Assembly (NCBI RefSeq): GCF_003581645.1
Contig: NZ_QXFK01000009.1
Location: 1 to 64,000 of the forward strand
Direction of reading: 5' to 3'
Length of the DNA stretch: 64,000 nt
From: Pelagerythrobacter aerophilus
GTDB taxonomy: Bacteria > Pseudomonadota > Alphaproteobacteria > Sphingomonadales > Sphingomonadaceae
The notes under the pieces were generated by a model. That model did no database searches. It was not told where the DNA came from and saw only the letters and a list, made by a program, of their open reading frames with translations. The position numbers were made by a program, and so were the translations under genes. Within the stretch, counting starts at the first letter, position 1, and every line of letters begins with the position of its first letter. Below, one piece after another: positions 23,949 to 34,710 of the stretch.

Positions 23949-26900
23949 TCGCGCGCATTATCGATGCCTCGATCGCCAATCGGCTTTTCATCGTCCTCGC
24001 CGCCATAGCTGTGACCCTTGGCGGGTTCTGGGCCGTCCGCACAACTCCGGTCGATGCTTTGCCCGATCTGTCCGATGTCCAGGTTGTCGTCCGATCCAAC
24101 TATCCGGGCCAGGCGCCCCGGATTGTCGAGGACCAGGTGACCTACCCGATGGCCACGACCATGCTGTCGGTGCCGGGAGCGAAGACCGTACGCGGCTACT
24201 CGATGTTCGGCGACAGCTACGTCTATATCATTTTCGAGGACGGTACCGACCTCTACTGGGCGCGATCGCGCGTGCTCGAATATCTCAACCAAGTGCAGAA
24301 CCGCCTGCCCGATGGCGTCACGAGCACGCTGGGACCCGATGCAACCGGCGTGGGGTGGATTTACGAATATGCGCTTGTCGATCGCACGGGCGGTCATGAC
24401 CTTGCCGGGCTGCGCAGCCTGCAGGACTGGTTTCTGCGCTACGAGCTCAAGACGATCCCCGGCATTGCCGAAGTCGCGAGTGTCGGCGGTATGGTGAAAC
24501 AATACCAGATCGTGCTCGAACCTTACCGGATGGCATCGTTCGGCGTCACGCATGCCGAGATCGTAAACGCCATCCAGTCGTCCAACCAGGAGGCCGGCGG
24601 TTCGATCGTCGAGATGGGTGAGGCCGAATACATGGTACGCGCGTCGGGCTATCTGACGACGCTGGACGATTTCCGCGAGATTCCCCTCAGGACTGCAACT
24701 GGCGGGGTTCCGGTTACCCTTGGCGATGTCGCCACAATCCAGGTCGGGCCGGAGCTGCGCCGCGGCATTGCCGAGCTCAACGGCGAAGGAGAGGTCGCCG
24801 GCGGCATCATCGTTCTCAGACAGGGCGCGGACGCTCGCAGCGCAATCCAGGCGGTCGAGGAAAAGCTGGACGAATTGCAGGCGAGCCTTCCCGAGGGCGT
24901 CGAGATCGTCACCACCTACGACCGATCGCAGCTTATCGACGCCTCGGTGGAGAATTTGACGACCAAGCTGATCGAGGAGTTCATCGTCGTCGCGATCGTA
25001 TGCGCCCTTTTCCTGTGGCACGCGCGCTCGGCACTTGTCGCCATCATCACCCTGCCTTTGGGCGTGCTCGCGGCCTTCATCGTGATGCGCATCCAGGGCG
25101 TCAATGCCAACATCATGTCGCTGGGTGGAATAGCCATCGCGGTCGGTGCGATGGTCGATGCCGCCGTCGTCATGATTGAGAACGCGCACAAGCATCTCGA
25201 GCGATGGGAACACGAGAATCCCGATACCGTGCTCGCGGTGAAGGAACGCTGGCGGATCATCGCCGATGCATCGAAGGAAGTGGGACCGGCGTTGTTCTTC
25301 AGTCTGCTGATCATTACGCTGTCGTTCCTACCGGTCTTCACCCTGCAGGCGCAGGAAGGGCGGTTGTTCGCTCCGCTCGCTTTCACCAAGACCTATGCCA
25401 TGGCGGCCGCGGCCATTCTGTCGGTAACGCTGGTGCCGGTAATGATGGGATGGCTGATCCGTGGGAAGATCCCTTCGGAGGATTCCAATTTTCTCAACCG
25501 CTGGCTGACGAAAATCTATCGTCCGGGGCTCGACTGGGTCATGCGGCGCCCAAAGGCAACGCTGGTGATCGCGGCGCTGATCTTCCTGACCACCGCGATT
25601 CCCTTCACCCGGCTTGGCGGCGAGTTCCTCCCGCCGCTCGATGAAGGCGATTTGCTTTATATGCCGAGCGCGCTGCCCGGCCTTTCCCCCGGCGAGGCTT
25701 CGGCGCTGCTGCAGCGCACCGATCGCCTGATCAAGTCGGTCCCCGAGGTGGAAACGGTGTTCGGCAAGGCGGGGCGCGCCGATACAGCGACGGATCCGGC
25801 TCCCCTGACGATGTTCGAAACGACGATCCGCTTCAAGCCGCGCGAGGAGTGGCGCGAGGGAATGACGCCCGATCTGCTGGTCGAGGAACTTGACCGGGTC
25901 GTTCAGGTGCCGGGCCTCGCCAATGTCTGGGTGCCGCCGATCCGCAACCGGATCGACATGCTCGCGACCGGGATCAAGAGCCCGATCGGGGTCAAGGTTT
26001 CAGGCGACGATCTCGATCAACTCGAACGCGTTGCACTCGATGTGGAGCGTATCGCCAAGACCGTGCCTGGCGTGAGTTCCGCCCTGGCGGAGCGCCTGTC
26101 GGGCGGTCGCTATGTCGATGTCGATATCGACCGGATGGCGGCCGCGCGATACGGGCTCAACATTGCCGACATCCAGCAGATCGTCTCTGGTGCAGTTGGC
26201 GGTGCCAATGTCGCACGGACCGTCGAGGGGCTGGCGCGCTATCCGATCAATGTGCGCTATCCCCGCGAAATCAGGGACAGCGTCGAGGAACTCAGGGCCT
26301 TGCCGGTTCTGACGCCGTCCGGCCAACAGATCACGCTTGGCACTGTCGCCCGTATCGCCGTCAGCGACGGTCCGCCCATGCTCAAGAGCGAACAGGGCCG
26401 ACTGACCAGCTACATCTACGTCGACGTCCGGGGCCGCGATCTTACTTCGGTGGTCGCCGATCTGCAGGAGGTCGTCGCCGCGGGTGTCGATCTTCCTGCC
26501 GGCGTCAGCCTGTCCTATGCGGGCCAGTTCGAATATCTGACGCGCGCCTATGAGCGACTGAAGGTCGTGGTTCCCGCGACGCTTGCGATCATTTTCCTGC
26601 TGCTCTATCTCATTTTCCGGCGCTGGGACGAAGCCTTGCTGATCATGGGCACGCTGCCCTTCGCGCTGACGGGCGGATACTGGTTGCTCTATCTGATGGG
26701 CTACAACCAGTCGGTGGCGACTGCGGTCGGTTTCATCGCGCTTGCCGGCGTCTCCGCCGAATTCGGCGTAGTGATGCTGATTTACCTGAAAGCCGCACTG
26801 GAGCGGCGACGCGGTGATCTGAGCGCCGAAGAAGTAGACGAGGCCATCCGGGAAGGCGCGCTCCTGCGCGTGCGGCCCAAGGCGATGACCGTCGCAGTCA

Positions 26901-27112
26901 TCCTTGCGGGTCTCTTTCCGATCCTGATCGGCACCGGCGCGGGCTCGGAAGTCATGAGCCGCATCGCCGCGCCGATGGTTGGCGGCATGATCACCGCCCC
27001 GCTCCTGTCCATGTTCCTGCTTCCCGCCGCCTATCTGTTGTTGCGGCGCCCCCGTCCGGAAAAACCGGCCAACCCTCAAGGAGAAGAAGAGTGCGTACCC
27101 CAACCTACATGA
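23945..27112 (+). CDS. cusA: CusA-like Cu(I)/Ag(I) RND efflux pump
   Basis: A 1055-residue inner-membrane proton-driven exporter with twelve transmembrane helices and two large periplasmic loops. The helix-4 sequence [20 protein letters not shown] is the form found in monovalent-metal (Cu/Ag) pumps, unlike the DFGLIVDGA form of the second pump in this window. The N-terminal [18 protein letters not shown] and the later [17 protein letters not shown] are HME-RND hallmarks. The last 22 bases overlap the cusF gene. Confidence 0.93.
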   Translation: MIARIIDASIANRLFIVLAAIAVTLGGFWAVRTTPVDALPDLSDVQVVVRSNYPGQAPRIVEDQVTYPMATTMLSVPGAKTVRGYSMFGDSYVYIIFEDGTDLYWARSRVLEYLNQVQNRLPDGVTSTLGPDATGVGWIYEYALVDRTGGHDLAGLRSLQDWFLRYELKTIPGIAEVASVGGMVKQYQIVLEPYRMASFGVTHAEIVNAIQSSNQEAGGSIVEMGEAEYMVRASGYLTTLDDFREIPLRTATGGVPVTLGDVATIQVGPELRRGIAELNGEGEVAGGIIVLRQGADARSAIQAVEEKLDELQASLPEGVEIVTTYDRSQLIDASVENLTTKLIEEFIVVAIVCALFLWHARSALVAIITLPLGVLAAFIVMRIQGVNANIMSLGGIAIAVGAMVDAAVVMIENAHKHLERWEHENPDTVLAVKERWRIIADASKEVGPALFFSLLIITLSFLPVFTLQAQEGRLFAPLAFTKTYAMAAAAILSVTLVPVMMGWLIRGKIPSEDSNFLNRWLTKIYRPGLDWVMRRPKATLVIAALIFLTTAIPFTRLGGEFLPPLDEGDLLYMPSALPGLSPGEASALLQRTDRLIKSVPEVETVFGKAGRADTATDPAPLTMFETTIRFKPREEWREGMTPDLLVEELDRVVQVPGLANVWVPPIRNRIDMLATGIKSPIGVKVSGDDLDQLERVALDVERIAKTVPGVSSALAERLSGGRYVDVDIDRMAAARYGLNIADIQQIVSGAVGGANVARTVEGLARYPINVRYPREIRDSVEELRALPVLTPSGQQITLGTVARIAVSDGPPMLKSEQGRLTSYIYVDVRGRDLTSVVADLQEVVAAGVDLPAGVSLSYAGQFEYLTRAYERLKVVVPATLAIIFLLLYLIFRRWDEALLIMGTLPFALTGGYWLLYLMGYNQSVATAVGFIALAGVSAEFGVVMLIYLKAALERRRGDLSAEEVDEAIREGALLRVRPKAMTVAVILAGLFPILIGTGAGSEVMSRIAAPMVGGMITAPLLSMFLLPAAYLLLRRPRPEKPANPQGEEECVPQPT

Positions 27113-27477
27113 TCCTGCTCGCGGCACCGCTGGCGCTTGCAGCCTGCGACGCTGCAGACGACAGCTCAGAGACCATGATGTCAGACGACATGGCGAACTC
27201 GGACAGCATGCCCATGTCAGGCGAAATGCCGATGGCGGAGGAGACCGGCGGCGAGCAGAGCGCCAGCGCGGAGGGAACGGTTACAGCCATCGATTCCGAG
27301 GCGGGCACGGTGACCATCGAGCATGGTCCGGTCGAAAGTATCGGATGGCCCGCGATGACCATGACCTTCGAAGCCGACGCGCAAATCCTCGAACAGGTCA
27401 GTGTCGGTGAGGGAATAGCCTTTGAATTTCGTACTGGAACCGAAGGCAGCGTCGTTACCTCGGTAACGCCGCGATAG
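27091..27477 (+). CDS. cusF: CusF-like copper-binding lipoprotein
   Basis: A 128-residue periplasmic chaperone. The signal peptide ends in the lipobox ALAAC (Cys 19), a Met/Asp-rich linker follows, and the CusF fold contains the copper-site motif WPAMTMTF. The start is GTG 27091, inside the end of cusA, with an AGGAGAAGAAGA ribosome site, so translation is coupled. It should deliver Cu(I) or Ag(I) to the CusBA pump. Confidence 0.88.
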   Translation: MRTPTYMILLAAPLALAACDAADDSSETMMSDDMANSDSMPMSGEMPMAEETGGEQSASAEGTVTAIDSEAGTVTIEHGPVESIGWPAMTMTFEADAQILEQVSVGEGIAFEFRTGTEGSVVTSVTPR

Positions 27478-27485
27478 CATGATGG

Positions 27486-27519
27486 GTGGGAGGCGCGCGG
27501 TTGCGCCGGTGCCTCCCAC
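27486..27519 (+). repeat. Hairpin between cusF and the oxidase gene
   Basis: A perfect 9-bp stem (27486-27494 with 27511-27519) with a GC-rich interior follows cusF immediately and ends 16 bases before the oxidase ATG. It may be a partial terminator or an RNA processing site that sets the ratio of exporter to oxidase. Confidence 0.5.
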
Positions 27520-27535
27520 GCAAAAACAGGTGAAT

Positions 27536-29077
27536 ATGCCCGGTATCGACAGGCCCGACTTTAAGGATCGCCGCGACTTCATGAAAAGCGCCGGCCTCGC
27601 GGCGACGGGTTTCGCGGCGCTGCCGCTGGTGGGTTGCGACACGCAAAGCAGGGTGTCGCTCGATCAGCGAGGAGCAAGCAATCCTCTTGCCATACCTCGG
27701 CTACAGGCCGGAACGATCGAACGGGGCGAGCGTGTCTTTCGCCTGTCCCTGACACCGGGCGAGAAAGAATTCGTGCCCGGCACGCCGTCACCGACGATCG
27801 GTATCGACGCATCCTATCTCGGTCCGACCCTCGAAATGCGCCGCGGCGAACAGGTTCGCTTTCATATCGACAACAAGCTTGCCGAGGATGCGACCGTCCA
27901 CTGGCATGGTTTCGAACTTCCCGCCACCGCGGATGGCGGACCGCACCAACTCGTGCGGCCCGGCGAACGCTGGAGCCCGTCCTTCGAAATACGCCAGCGC
28001 GCTTCGCTATACTGGTATCATTCTCATACGCATCGCCGGGCCGGACCACAGGTCTATGCCGGACTTGCTGCCCCGATCTACGTGCGCGACGAGGAAGAGG
28101 ATCGCCTCGATCTGCCGAGCCGGTACGGTGTAGATGATATCCCGCTCGTCGTGCAGGATCGCGTGATCGACAGCTCAGGCCGCCTCGTTTACCCGCTCAA
28201 CATGCACTCGCGGATGATGGGGGTGATAGGTGAGCGCATCTATGTGAACGGAACGGCCAATGCCGTTTTCGACGCCACCGCCGGTCCGCTGCGCCTGCGG
28301 CTTCTCAATGGATCGAATGCGCGGTTCTACACCTTCTTGCTCGAAGGTGATCGTCCGATGCAACTCATCGCAAGCGATGGCGGCCTGCTTGCCGCGCCAA
28401 GCGAGGTTCGCAGTCTTACCCTTGCCCCAGGCGAACGCGCCCAAGTGATCGTCGATCTTTCCGAAGGGCGCCCGCTCCGGCTGATTGCCAGCAGCCCTGC
28501 TAACGCCATGGGCATGATGGGCGGGCAAGGCGGGGGTATGATGGGCGGCGGAATGATGGGAAACCGGGCCGATCGCGAGAGGCAGGGGCGCACGTTTTCG
28601 ATCCTCGATATGCGCCCCTCAGGCGCGTCAACTCCAGTAATGCTCCCGCCCACTCTGGCCGCGCTTGCTGCGCCAGACCCCTCACTCGCCGTTCGCAGCC
28701 GCCGTTTCGTGCTCGATATGGGCATGATGGGCCGGGGCATGTCGATCAACGGCGAAACCATGGACATGGACGTCATCAATCAGCGCGTACCGGTGGGTCA
28801 GTGGGAAATATGGGAAATCGCCAACGCATCGATGATGGCCCATCCCTTTCATATTCATAACGTGCAGTTCCGCTTGCTCGACCGGGACGGTCGGCCTCCG
28901 CGGGCGGAAGAGGCGGGCTTCAAGGACACCGTAATCGTCAACCCGCGTGAACAGGTCAGGCTGCTGTTGCGGTTCGAAGAAAATACCGATCCCGACACTC
29001 CCTACATGTATCACTGCCATATCCTCGAGCACGAGGACGCAGGCATGATGGGGCAGTTCGTGGTGATGGCCAATTAG
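27536..29077 (+). CDS. Periplasmic multicopper oxidase (CueO/CopA-like)
   Basis: A 513-residue enzyme that probably oxidises Cu(I) to Cu(II) in the periplasm. A twin-arginine signal ([15 protein letters not shown]) precedes three cupredoxin domains. All copper-ligand motifs are present: [27 protein letters not shown] and [17 protein letters not shown], the last carrying the type 1 Cys and Met ligands. A Met-rich loop ([18 protein letters not shown]) resembles the substrate-copper region of CueO. An upstream in-frame ATG at 27479 falls inside a hairpin, so 27536 is preferred. Confidence 0.92.
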   Translation: MPGIDRPDFKDRRDFMKSAGLAATGFAALPLVGCDTQSRVSLDQRGASNPLAIPRLQAGTIERGERVFRLSLTPGEKEFVPGTPSPTIGIDASYLGPTLEMRRGEQVRFHIDNKLAEDATVHWHGFELPATADGGPHQLVRPGERWSPSFEIRQRASLYWYHSHTHRRAGPQVYAGLAAPIYVRDEEEDRLDLPSRYGVDDIPLVVQDRVIDSSGRLVYPLNMHSRMMGVIGERIYVNGTANAVFDATAGPLRLRLLNGSNARFYTFLLEGDRPMQLIASDGGLLAAPSEVRSLTLAPGERAQVIVDLSEGRPLRLIASSPANAMGMMGGQGGGMMGGGMMGNRADRERQGRTFSILDMRPSGASTPVMLPPTLAALAAPDPSLAVRSRRFVLDMGMMGRGMSINGETMDMDVINQRVPVGQWEIWEIANASMMAHPFHIHNVQFRLLDRDGRPPRAEEAGFKDTVIVNPREQVRLLLRFEENTDPDTPYMYHCHILEHEDAGMMGQFVVMAN

Positions 29078-29090
29078 GGGAGAACGACAG

Positions 29091-31430
29091 ATGAGCGATG
29101 GGCACAATGCAATCGAGGGTATGGCGACCGACCCCGTTTGCGGAATGAGCGTGAAGATGGACGGCGCCCGCTTCGTCGATCGACACGAGGGTGGCGACCA
29201 TTACTTCTGCTCCTCGCGCTGCCTCGACAAGTTCCGCGCGGATCCGGAGATGTATCTTTCGAAGGCGCACCTCGATGCTGTCGAGGATGTCCCGGAAGGT
29301 ACGATATACACCTGTCCGATGCATCCGGAGATCCGGCAGCCGGGGCCGGGCTCTTGCCCGATATGCGGGATGGCCCTCGAACCCGAAACGGTCACTCTGA
29401 ACGAGGGCCCCGATCCCGAACTCGTCGACATGCGGCGAAGGTTCTGGTGGAGCGCGCTCTTCACGCTGCCGCTCTTCGCCTATGCGATGGGCGACATGAT
29501 CCCGTCGCGACCGTTCGATCAGGTCATCGAACCCGCTATCGCGCAGTGGCTGCAGCTCCTGCTGGCAACTCCGGTGGTGCTTTGGGGCGGCTGGCCCTTC
29601 TTCACCCGCGCGCTGCAATCGGTCCGGACCATGAACCTCAACATGTTCACCCTGATCGGCTTCGGCGTCGCCATCGCCTATCTGTTCAGCCTTGTGGCAA
29701 CCCTCGCCCCGGACATCTTTCCCGAGGCATTCCGCGATCATGCGGGCCGGGTCGGCGTCTATTACGAGGCCGCAGCGGTTATCACGACCCTCGTGCTGCT
29801 CGGGCAGGTGCTCGAGCTCAAGGCGCGCGGATCGACATCGAGCGCCTTGCGAGCGCTTCTCGAACTCGCACCCCCGACCGCGATGAAGATCTTCGGTCGC
29901 GGGGACGAGCGCGAAGTACCGCTCGATGAATTGACGTCGGGGGACCTGCTGCGCGTGCGTCCGGGCGACAAGGTCCCCGTCGATGGCACGCTCGAGGATG
30001 GAAGCAGTGCCATCGACGAATCCATGATCAGTGGCGAACCCATTCCCGTCAAGAAAAGCGCGGGCGATCCCGTGATCGGGGGCACCGTAAACCAGACCGG
30101 CAGCTTCACCATGCGCGCGACGCAGGTCGGCGCGGACACCATGCTCTCGAAGATCGTGCAGATGGTCGCGGAGGCCCAGCGCAGCCGGGCACCGATCCAG
30201 CGGCTCGCCGACCAGGTCACCGGATGGTTCGTACCCATCGTCGTCCTTGTCGCTATCGTGAGTTTTGTCGTCTGGGCCATCTGGGGACCGGCACCGGCCC
30301 TTGCCTACGCGCTCGTCAACGCGGTCGCCGTTCTGATCATCGCGTGTCCCTGCGCGCTCGGACTGGCGACGCCGATGTCGATCATGACCGGTACCGGCAA
30401 GGGCGCGCAGCACGGGATCCTGATCAAGAACGCCGAAGCGCTCGAAACGCTGGAAAAGATCGATACGCTGGTCGTCGACAAGACCGGAACGCTGACCCGG
30501 GGCAAGCCTGATCTTGTCGACGTAAAACCGCAGCCAAATTTCGACGAGCAGGAATTGCTGAGCCTTGTCGCTGCCGTTGAGAGAGGAAGCGAGCATCCGC
30601 TCGCCCACGCGATCGTGGAAGGGGCTCAAAACAGGGGCGCTGCCATTCTCGACGCTTCCGATATCGAATCCGTGACCGGCGAAGGTATCCAGGCAAATGT
30701 CGACAAGCGCCTGGTCGCGATCGGGAATGAAAAGATGATGGAGCGTATAGGGGCGCTCGAAGAAGGCTGGCGGTCAACGGCGGACGAAGGCCGAAGCCTC
30801 GGACAGACGGTGATGTTCGTGGCCGTGGACGGGGCACCGGCAGGCCTTATCGCGGTCGCCGATCCGATCAAGGCAACCAGCCGCACCGCTATTGCCGCGT
30901 TGCATGAGCGCGGCATCAAGATCGTGATGCTTACCGGCGACAGCGAAGCCACCGCGCGTGCGGTAGCAAGCCAGGTCGGTATCGACGAAGTCGAAGCAAA
31001 CGTCTCGCCCGAGGACAAACATCGCAAGATCGAGCAGTTGAAGAGCGATGGTCGCCGGGTCGCTATGGCCGGCGACGGCATAAACGACGCACCCGCGCTT
31101 GCCGCTTCGCATGTCGGCATCGCGATGGGAACGGGTACCGATGTCGCTATCGAAAGCGCGGGCGTGACATTGGTGCGCGGCGACCTCGTCGGCGTTGTTC
31201 AGGCGCTCGTCCTGTCTCGGGCCACTATGCGCAACATCAGGCAGAACCTGTTCTTTGCCTTTGCGTATAATGCGCTCGGAATTCCGGTCGCTGCAGGTGT
31301 CCTCTATCCATGGACCGGGTTGCTTTTGAACCCGATGATCGCGGCCGCAGCGATGAGCCTGTCTTCGGTATCGGTGATCGGCAACGCCCTGCGCCTGCGC
31401 GGCCTCGCTCTTCCCAAATTCGATACCTGA
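29091..31430 (+). CDS. copA: Copper-exporting P1B-type ATPase
   Basis: A 779-residue inner-membrane pump. Instead of HMA domains it has a YHS domain ([15 protein letters not shown] ... [10 protein letters not shown]) followed by a heavy-metal-binding zinc-ribbon-like unit ([20 protein letters not shown]). It keeps the metal motif [10 protein letters not shown], the phosphorylation site DKTGTLTRG, the HP motif (SEHPLAHAI) and [10 protein letters not shown]. The last helices carry [11 protein letters not shown] and [15 protein letters not shown], the P1B-1 copper signature. It lies 13 bases after the oxidase gene in the same block. Confidence 0.95.
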   Translation: MSDGHNAIEGMATDPVCGMSVKMDGARFVDRHEGGDHYFCSSRCLDKFRADPEMYLSKAHLDAVEDVPEGTIYTCPMHPEIRQPGPGSCPICGMALEPETVTLNEGPDPELVDMRRRFWWSALFTLPLFAYAMGDMIPSRPFDQVIEPAIAQWLQLLLATPVVLWGGWPFFTRALQSVRTMNLNMFTLIGFGVAIAYLFSLVATLAPDIFPEAFRDHAGRVGVYYEAAAVITTLVLLGQVLELKARGSTSSALRALLELAPPTAMKIFGRGDEREVPLDELTSGDLLRVRPGDKVPVDGTLEDGSSAIDESMISGEPIPVKKSAGDPVIGGTVNQTGSFTMRATQVGADTMLSKIVQMVAEAQRSRAPIQRLADQVTGWFVPIVVLVAIVSFVVWAIWGPAPALAYALVNAVAVLIIACPCALGLATPMSIMTGTGKGAQHGILIKNAEALETLEKIDTLVVDKTGTLTRGKPDLVDVKPQPNFDEQELLSLVAAVERGSEHPLAHAIVEGAQNRGAAILDASDIESVTGEGIQANVDKRLVAIGNEKMMERIGALEEGWRSTADEGRSLGQTVMFVAVDGAPAGLIAVADPIKATSRTAIAALHERGIKIVMLTGDSEATARAVASQVGIDEVEANVSPEDKHRKIEQLKSDGRRVAMAGDGINDAPALAASHVGIAMGTGTDVAIESAGVTLVRGDLVGVVQALVLSRATMRNIRQNLFFAFAYNALGIPVAAGVLYPWTGLLLNPMIAAAAMSLSSVSVIGNALRLRGLALPKFDT

Positions 31431-31459
31431 GCGATGGGGACGGGACGGAGATCGCAGGA

Positions 31460-31951
31460 GTGACGAATCAGACGATGCAGGATCAGGACCAAATCTCTGA
31501 GGATTCGCGCGAATGGCGCGGTGCTCATCCAGCCCTCTGGATCGCGATATTCGGAATTCTCATCGCTTTCGCCTGGGAGATGCTCCAGCTTCCTTTCTAC
31601 CAGTCGGGAGGTCTGTCGCCTGCCGAGGCAGCACGTCGCTGCGGCCTGGCCTCGTTCGGCGATGCCGGGATCATGGTGGCCGCTTATCTCGGCGCCTCTG
31701 TCGGCAGTGGTAAAACGCCGTGGCTCGTAGACTGGCCGATCTCGCGTTTTGTCGTGTTCCTGGGAATCGGCCTGGCCATTACTGCCATGGTCGAAGTGCT
31801 GGCTGTCGGTGCCGACTGGGGGTGGTCCTATAGTGCAATCATGCCGCTTGTGCCCGGAACCAAAATCGGTCTCATACCGATCGCGATGTGGGTCGCGGTT
31901 CCCACAGCCTCCTTGTGGCTCGCGCGCCGTCTCGGCACCGGACCCCGCTGA
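31460..31951 (+). CDS. Four-helix integral membrane protein (hypothetical)
   Basis: A 163-residue protein with four predicted transmembrane segments (about residues 25-45, 60-80, 95-115 and 135-155 of this start). No family was recognised. The frame is open upstream, but GTG 31460 has a GGAG site 9 bases before it; ATG 31475 is an alternative. It lies 29 bases after copA, so it is probably part of the copper operon. It converges on the iron permease gene with a 17-base gap. Confidence 0.6.
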   Translation: MTNQTMQDQDQISEDSREWRGAHPALWIAIFGILIAFAWEMLQLPFYQSGGLSPAEAARRCGLASFGDAGIMVAAYLGASVGSGKTPWLVDWPISRFVVFLGIGLAITAMVEVLAVGADWGWSYSAIMPLVPGTKIGLIPIAMWVAVPTASLWLARRLGTGPR

Positions 31952-31968
31952 TCGCAAACCGGGATCAC

Positions 31969-33921
31969 CTATCCCTCGACAGCTGCCGGCTGCGGTCCCG
32001 ATGGTGATCGACTTATCCGAAATCCGGCAATCAGAGCGAGCAGCGTGAGCAATTGCGCGCCGATCGTCTCGACAGTCGGGAAGAAGCCGAGTTCGGCGAG
32101 GCGCGGCAAGCCGGCAATGAAAGTGGCGGAAAGAACTCCGGCCTCCTGGAAAGCGCCCACGCCCTTGCCCGCGAGAATGACCGCAAGGATCGCAATCAGG
32201 ATAGCACTATAGCGGAAGAACTGGGTGATCGGCAGTTTGCGGCTGTAGCGCAGCATAACCCATGCGATGAACGCTAGCAGCGCGACTGCGGACAAGGCAC
32301 CTGCCAATATGATGCCGCTGCTCTGCGGGTTCCACAGGGCAGCGTAGAACAGAATAGTCTCGAACGCTTCCCGGTAGACGACCACGAATGCAAGACCAAA
32401 GAGAAACCATGCCGATCCGCGCGAAAGCGCCTTGCCCATTTTTTCCTGGATATAGCGCCGCCACTCCTCGGCCTGGGATTTGCCGTGCATCCAGATCCCG
32501 ACCGATACGAGAATGACAGCCGCAAGCAGCGCGCCGATCCCTTCGGTCATCTCGCGGCTCGCCCCGCTGATGCTTACGAAGTAGGTTGCTACGACCCAGG
32601 TGGCGACACCTGCGAAAAGAGCAGCGATCCACCCACCATGGATATAGGGCAATACCTCGGAGCGCTGCGACTTTTTCACAAAGGCGATCATGGCGATCAC
32701 AACCAGAATTGCTTCGATCCCCTCGCGCAGGAGAATGGTGAACGCCCCGAGAAAGGTCGAGATTTCGCTGGCCGCCTCAGGAGCCAACGCTTCCTCGGCT
32801 CTTGCCAACAGACTATCGATGCGAGCCCTTAGTTGCTGTAGTTCGGATGGATTCGCACCGGACTCTATTCCGGCCCGGAATTGCCCGAGCGCCTGTTCTA
32901 CCTCCCGCATCAAACCGCCATCGCGCGTTGCCAGGAGGGCCTCCAGGGGTTCAAACCCGTCGAGATAGGCAGACAGGGCAAGCTGCCGCGCTTCCTCTCG
33001 GTTGCCAGCCCGATAAGCTGACAGGCTGCGATCGAGCGTATCGCGAACGAAGGCGAGCGAACCTGCGTCATTTGCCTGTCCCACCGCATCGGGATTGGCG
33101 CGAAGATAGGCCATGACGGCGAGCGCACGGTCCTCGCCGATCTGCTCGGCCAGACTTTCCGGTGTGAGCGCGGCGAGCGTCTCGAGATCGGGGACAAGCT
33201 GGCGTATGCCATCATCTTCCCGCCAAATACGCTCGCCCTTGGCCACATCTTCAAAAGCAATGCTGCCGGCATGGAATGCAAGCGCCCAGCGATCCTCGTC
33301 GGACAGCGATGCGAAGCTGGCCATGGACGTTCCTTCCAGCCCTTGCGTGATGACCTGGTAAAGCCCGAACGCACTGCGCTGCCGCGCCCGGTCGATATCG
33401 GTGAAGTCGATCGGCGGGGGATCAAGTGCCTGCATTGCGGCCGGTGGCGCACTTCCGGCGGCGCCGTGACACGAGGCGCAGTTCTGCGCGAAGAGAGTGC
33501 GGGCGCGGTCAAGGTCGGGCGCTTGCGAAGGGGCAAGCGGAACCGGGTAGGCTGTCAGCAACGAGGCTGCCAGCGCGCGCGCTAAGCGCCCAACTCGCTC
33601 GGCGGGTTCCTTATTGGCGATCAGAGCTCGCAGCTGGTCCGATCGGCGGATGAGTGCTTGATTGTCTTTAGTATCCGGCAATGCAGCGATCTGCCGCGCC
33701 ACGACATCGGAAAACTCCACCATTTCGCGATATTCGAATTCGTCGGCAACACGTCCCTCGGAAACGGCGGAGGCGTAGTCGACCGCGATATAATCGAGCA
33801 GACGCCAGGTGGTTCGCACGTCGGGTTCTTCCGCGTTCGCGGTGACGGACAGACACAGCGCAAGCGCCAGCAGAATGAGCCGCAGTGCCGGATGGACGGT
33901 GGCGGAGACGATGCGATGCAT
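31969..33921 (-). CDS. Cytochrome c-FTR1 iron permease fusion
   Basis: A 650-residue protein. A signal peptide (about 1-30) is followed by a helical region, a c-type cytochrome heme site (C148-A-S-C151-H152), a long helical periplasmic part, and a C-terminal FTR1 permease with seven transmembrane helices. The permease has the iron-binding motifs LREGIEAILVV and VVYREAFETILF. Fusion of a heme domain to the permease suggests that Fe(II) oxidation or electron transfer is coupled to ferric uptake. A Fur-like dyad lies just upstream. Confidence 0.88.
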   Translation of the reverse strand: MHRIVSATVHPALRLILLALALCLSVTANAEEPDVRTTWRLLDYIAVDYASAVSEGRVADEFEYREMVEFSDVVARQIAALPDTKDNQALIRRSDQLRALIANKEPAERVGRLARALAASLLTAYPVPLAPSQAPDLDRARTLFAQNCASCHGAAGSAPPAAMQALDPPPIDFTDIDRARQRSAFGLYQVITQGLEGTSMASFASLSDEDRWALAFHAGSIAFEDVAKGERIWREDDGIRQLVPDLETLAALTPESLAEQIGEDRALAVMAYLRANPDAVGQANDAGSLAFVRDTLDRSLSAYRAGNREEARQLALSAYLDGFEPLEALLATRDGGLMREVEQALGQFRAGIESGANPSELQQLRARIDSLLARAEEALAPEAASEISTFLGAFTILLREGIEAILVVIAMIAFVKKSQRSEVLPYIHGGWIAALFAGVATWVVATYFVSISGASREMTEGIGALLAAVILVSVGIWMHGKSQAEEWRRYIQEKMGKALSRGSAWFLFGLAFVVVYREAFETILFYAALWNPQSSGIILAGALSAVALLAFIAWVMLRYSRKLPITQFFRYSAILIAILAVILAGKGVGAFQEAGVLSATFIAGLPRLAELGFFPTVETIGAQLLTLLALIAGFRISRSPSGPQPAAVEG

Positions 33922-33939
33922 GAGGGGTCTCTATATCTG

Positions 33940-33956
33940 TTGCAATTAATTCGCAA
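33940..33956 (-). promoter_or_regulatory. Candidate iron-responsive (Fur-like) operator
   Basis: An imperfect inverted repeat, TTGC...GCAA with AT-rich centre, starts 19 bases before the permease ATG. Form and position fit alphaproteobacterial iron-regulator boxes, but the match is by eye only. Confidence 0.35.
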
Positions 33957-34017
33957 TAGCAGGGTGTAGACGGAAATGTATTTCCTCCAACCCCCGATCG
34001 CGGGGATATTCTGGAGT

Positions 34018-34635
34018 TTAGGTAGAGCGCAGTTCGCCGCGTGCCTGATTGAAGACTTCGGCACTTCCCCACACCGCCAGTCCTGCCATGATGCTCGCCA
34101 CAACCAGATCGGGCCACGCACGGCCGGTGCCGAAAACGCCAATCGCTGCCGCCAGCACGGCGATATTACCGATCGCGTCGTTGCGCGAACAGATCCACAC
34201 CGAGCGCATGTTCGCATCGCCCGAGCGATACCGGAACAGCATCGCGGCGACGGCGAGATTTACCGCCAGAGCAAGAGAACCGATGGCGCCCATCGTTCCC
34301 GGGTCGGGCGACGCCCCGACAAAGAAACCCCAGATGGCCGAGCCGAGCACCCACAGGCCGAAAGCCAGCATGGTCGCCGCCTTTACGAGAGCCGCACGTG
34401 CGCGCCAGACGAGCGCCATCCCCGCTACGCCAAGACTGATAGCATAGTTTGCCGCATCACCGAGAAAGTCGAGCGCGTCGGCCTGCAAGGCGCGCGAATC
34501 CGCAGCAATGCCTGCCACGATCTCCACACCGAACATGATTGCATTAAGGCCCAGCGCGATCCACAGAATGCGCCGCCATGTCGGATCGTTGTTGTTTGCA
34601 CCGGCCTCATCGGGGCCGCAGCAGGTCTTTCCCAT
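34018..34635 (-). CDS. Cation diffusion facilitator-type metal exporter
   Basis: A 205-residue inner-membrane protein with six transmembrane segments and no C-terminal cytoplasmic domain. Metal-ligand positions read DALDFLGDA in helix 2 and CSRNDAIGN in helix 5, in place of the usual HxxxD pairs, so specificity may be unusual. The N-terminal MGKTCCGPDE carries a Cys pair that may capture a soft divalent metal. The gene is divergent from a CadR/PbrR-like regulator and has a perfect MerR-type promoter, so a Cd, Pb or Zn export role is likely. Confidence 0.85.
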   Translation of the reverse strand: MGKTCCGPDEAGANNNDPTWRRILWIALGLNAIMFGVEIVAGIAADSRALQADALDFLGDAANYAISLGVAGMALVWRARAALVKAATMLAFGLWVLGSAIWGFFVGASPDPGTMGAIGSLALAVNLAVAAMLFRYRSGDANMRSVWICSRNDAIGNIAVLAAAIGVFGTGRAWPDLVVASIMAGLAVWGSAEVFNQARGELRST

Positions 34636-34661
34636 TTACTCGACTCCTTGCGTCGATCCGC

Positions 34662-34692
34662 CCTATGCACCTTGTAGTAACTACAAGGTCAA
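34662..34692 (-). promoter_or_regulatory. MerR-type operator/promoter of the CDF exporter
   Basis: On the minus strand a -35 TTGACC (34692-34687) and a -10 CATAGG (34667-34662) are separated by 19 bp. The spacer is filled by a perfect 9-bp palindrome, ACCTTGTAG-TAA-CTACAAGGT (34669-34689). This is the classic target of CadR, PbrR or ZntR proteins. Confidence 0.88.
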
Positions 34693-34710
34693 GCGGCAGG
34701 AGCCTTTGTC

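Noticed and set aside
22895-25213. 772-residue open frame on the minus strand
   Set aside because: It is the antisense shadow of cusB and cusA. Its composition is rich in Arg, His and Asp with no domain, and both sense genes are unmistakable.
28956-30629. 557-residue open frame on the minus strand
   Set aside because: It lies antisense to copA and the oxidase end, has low-complexity composition and no recognisable motif.
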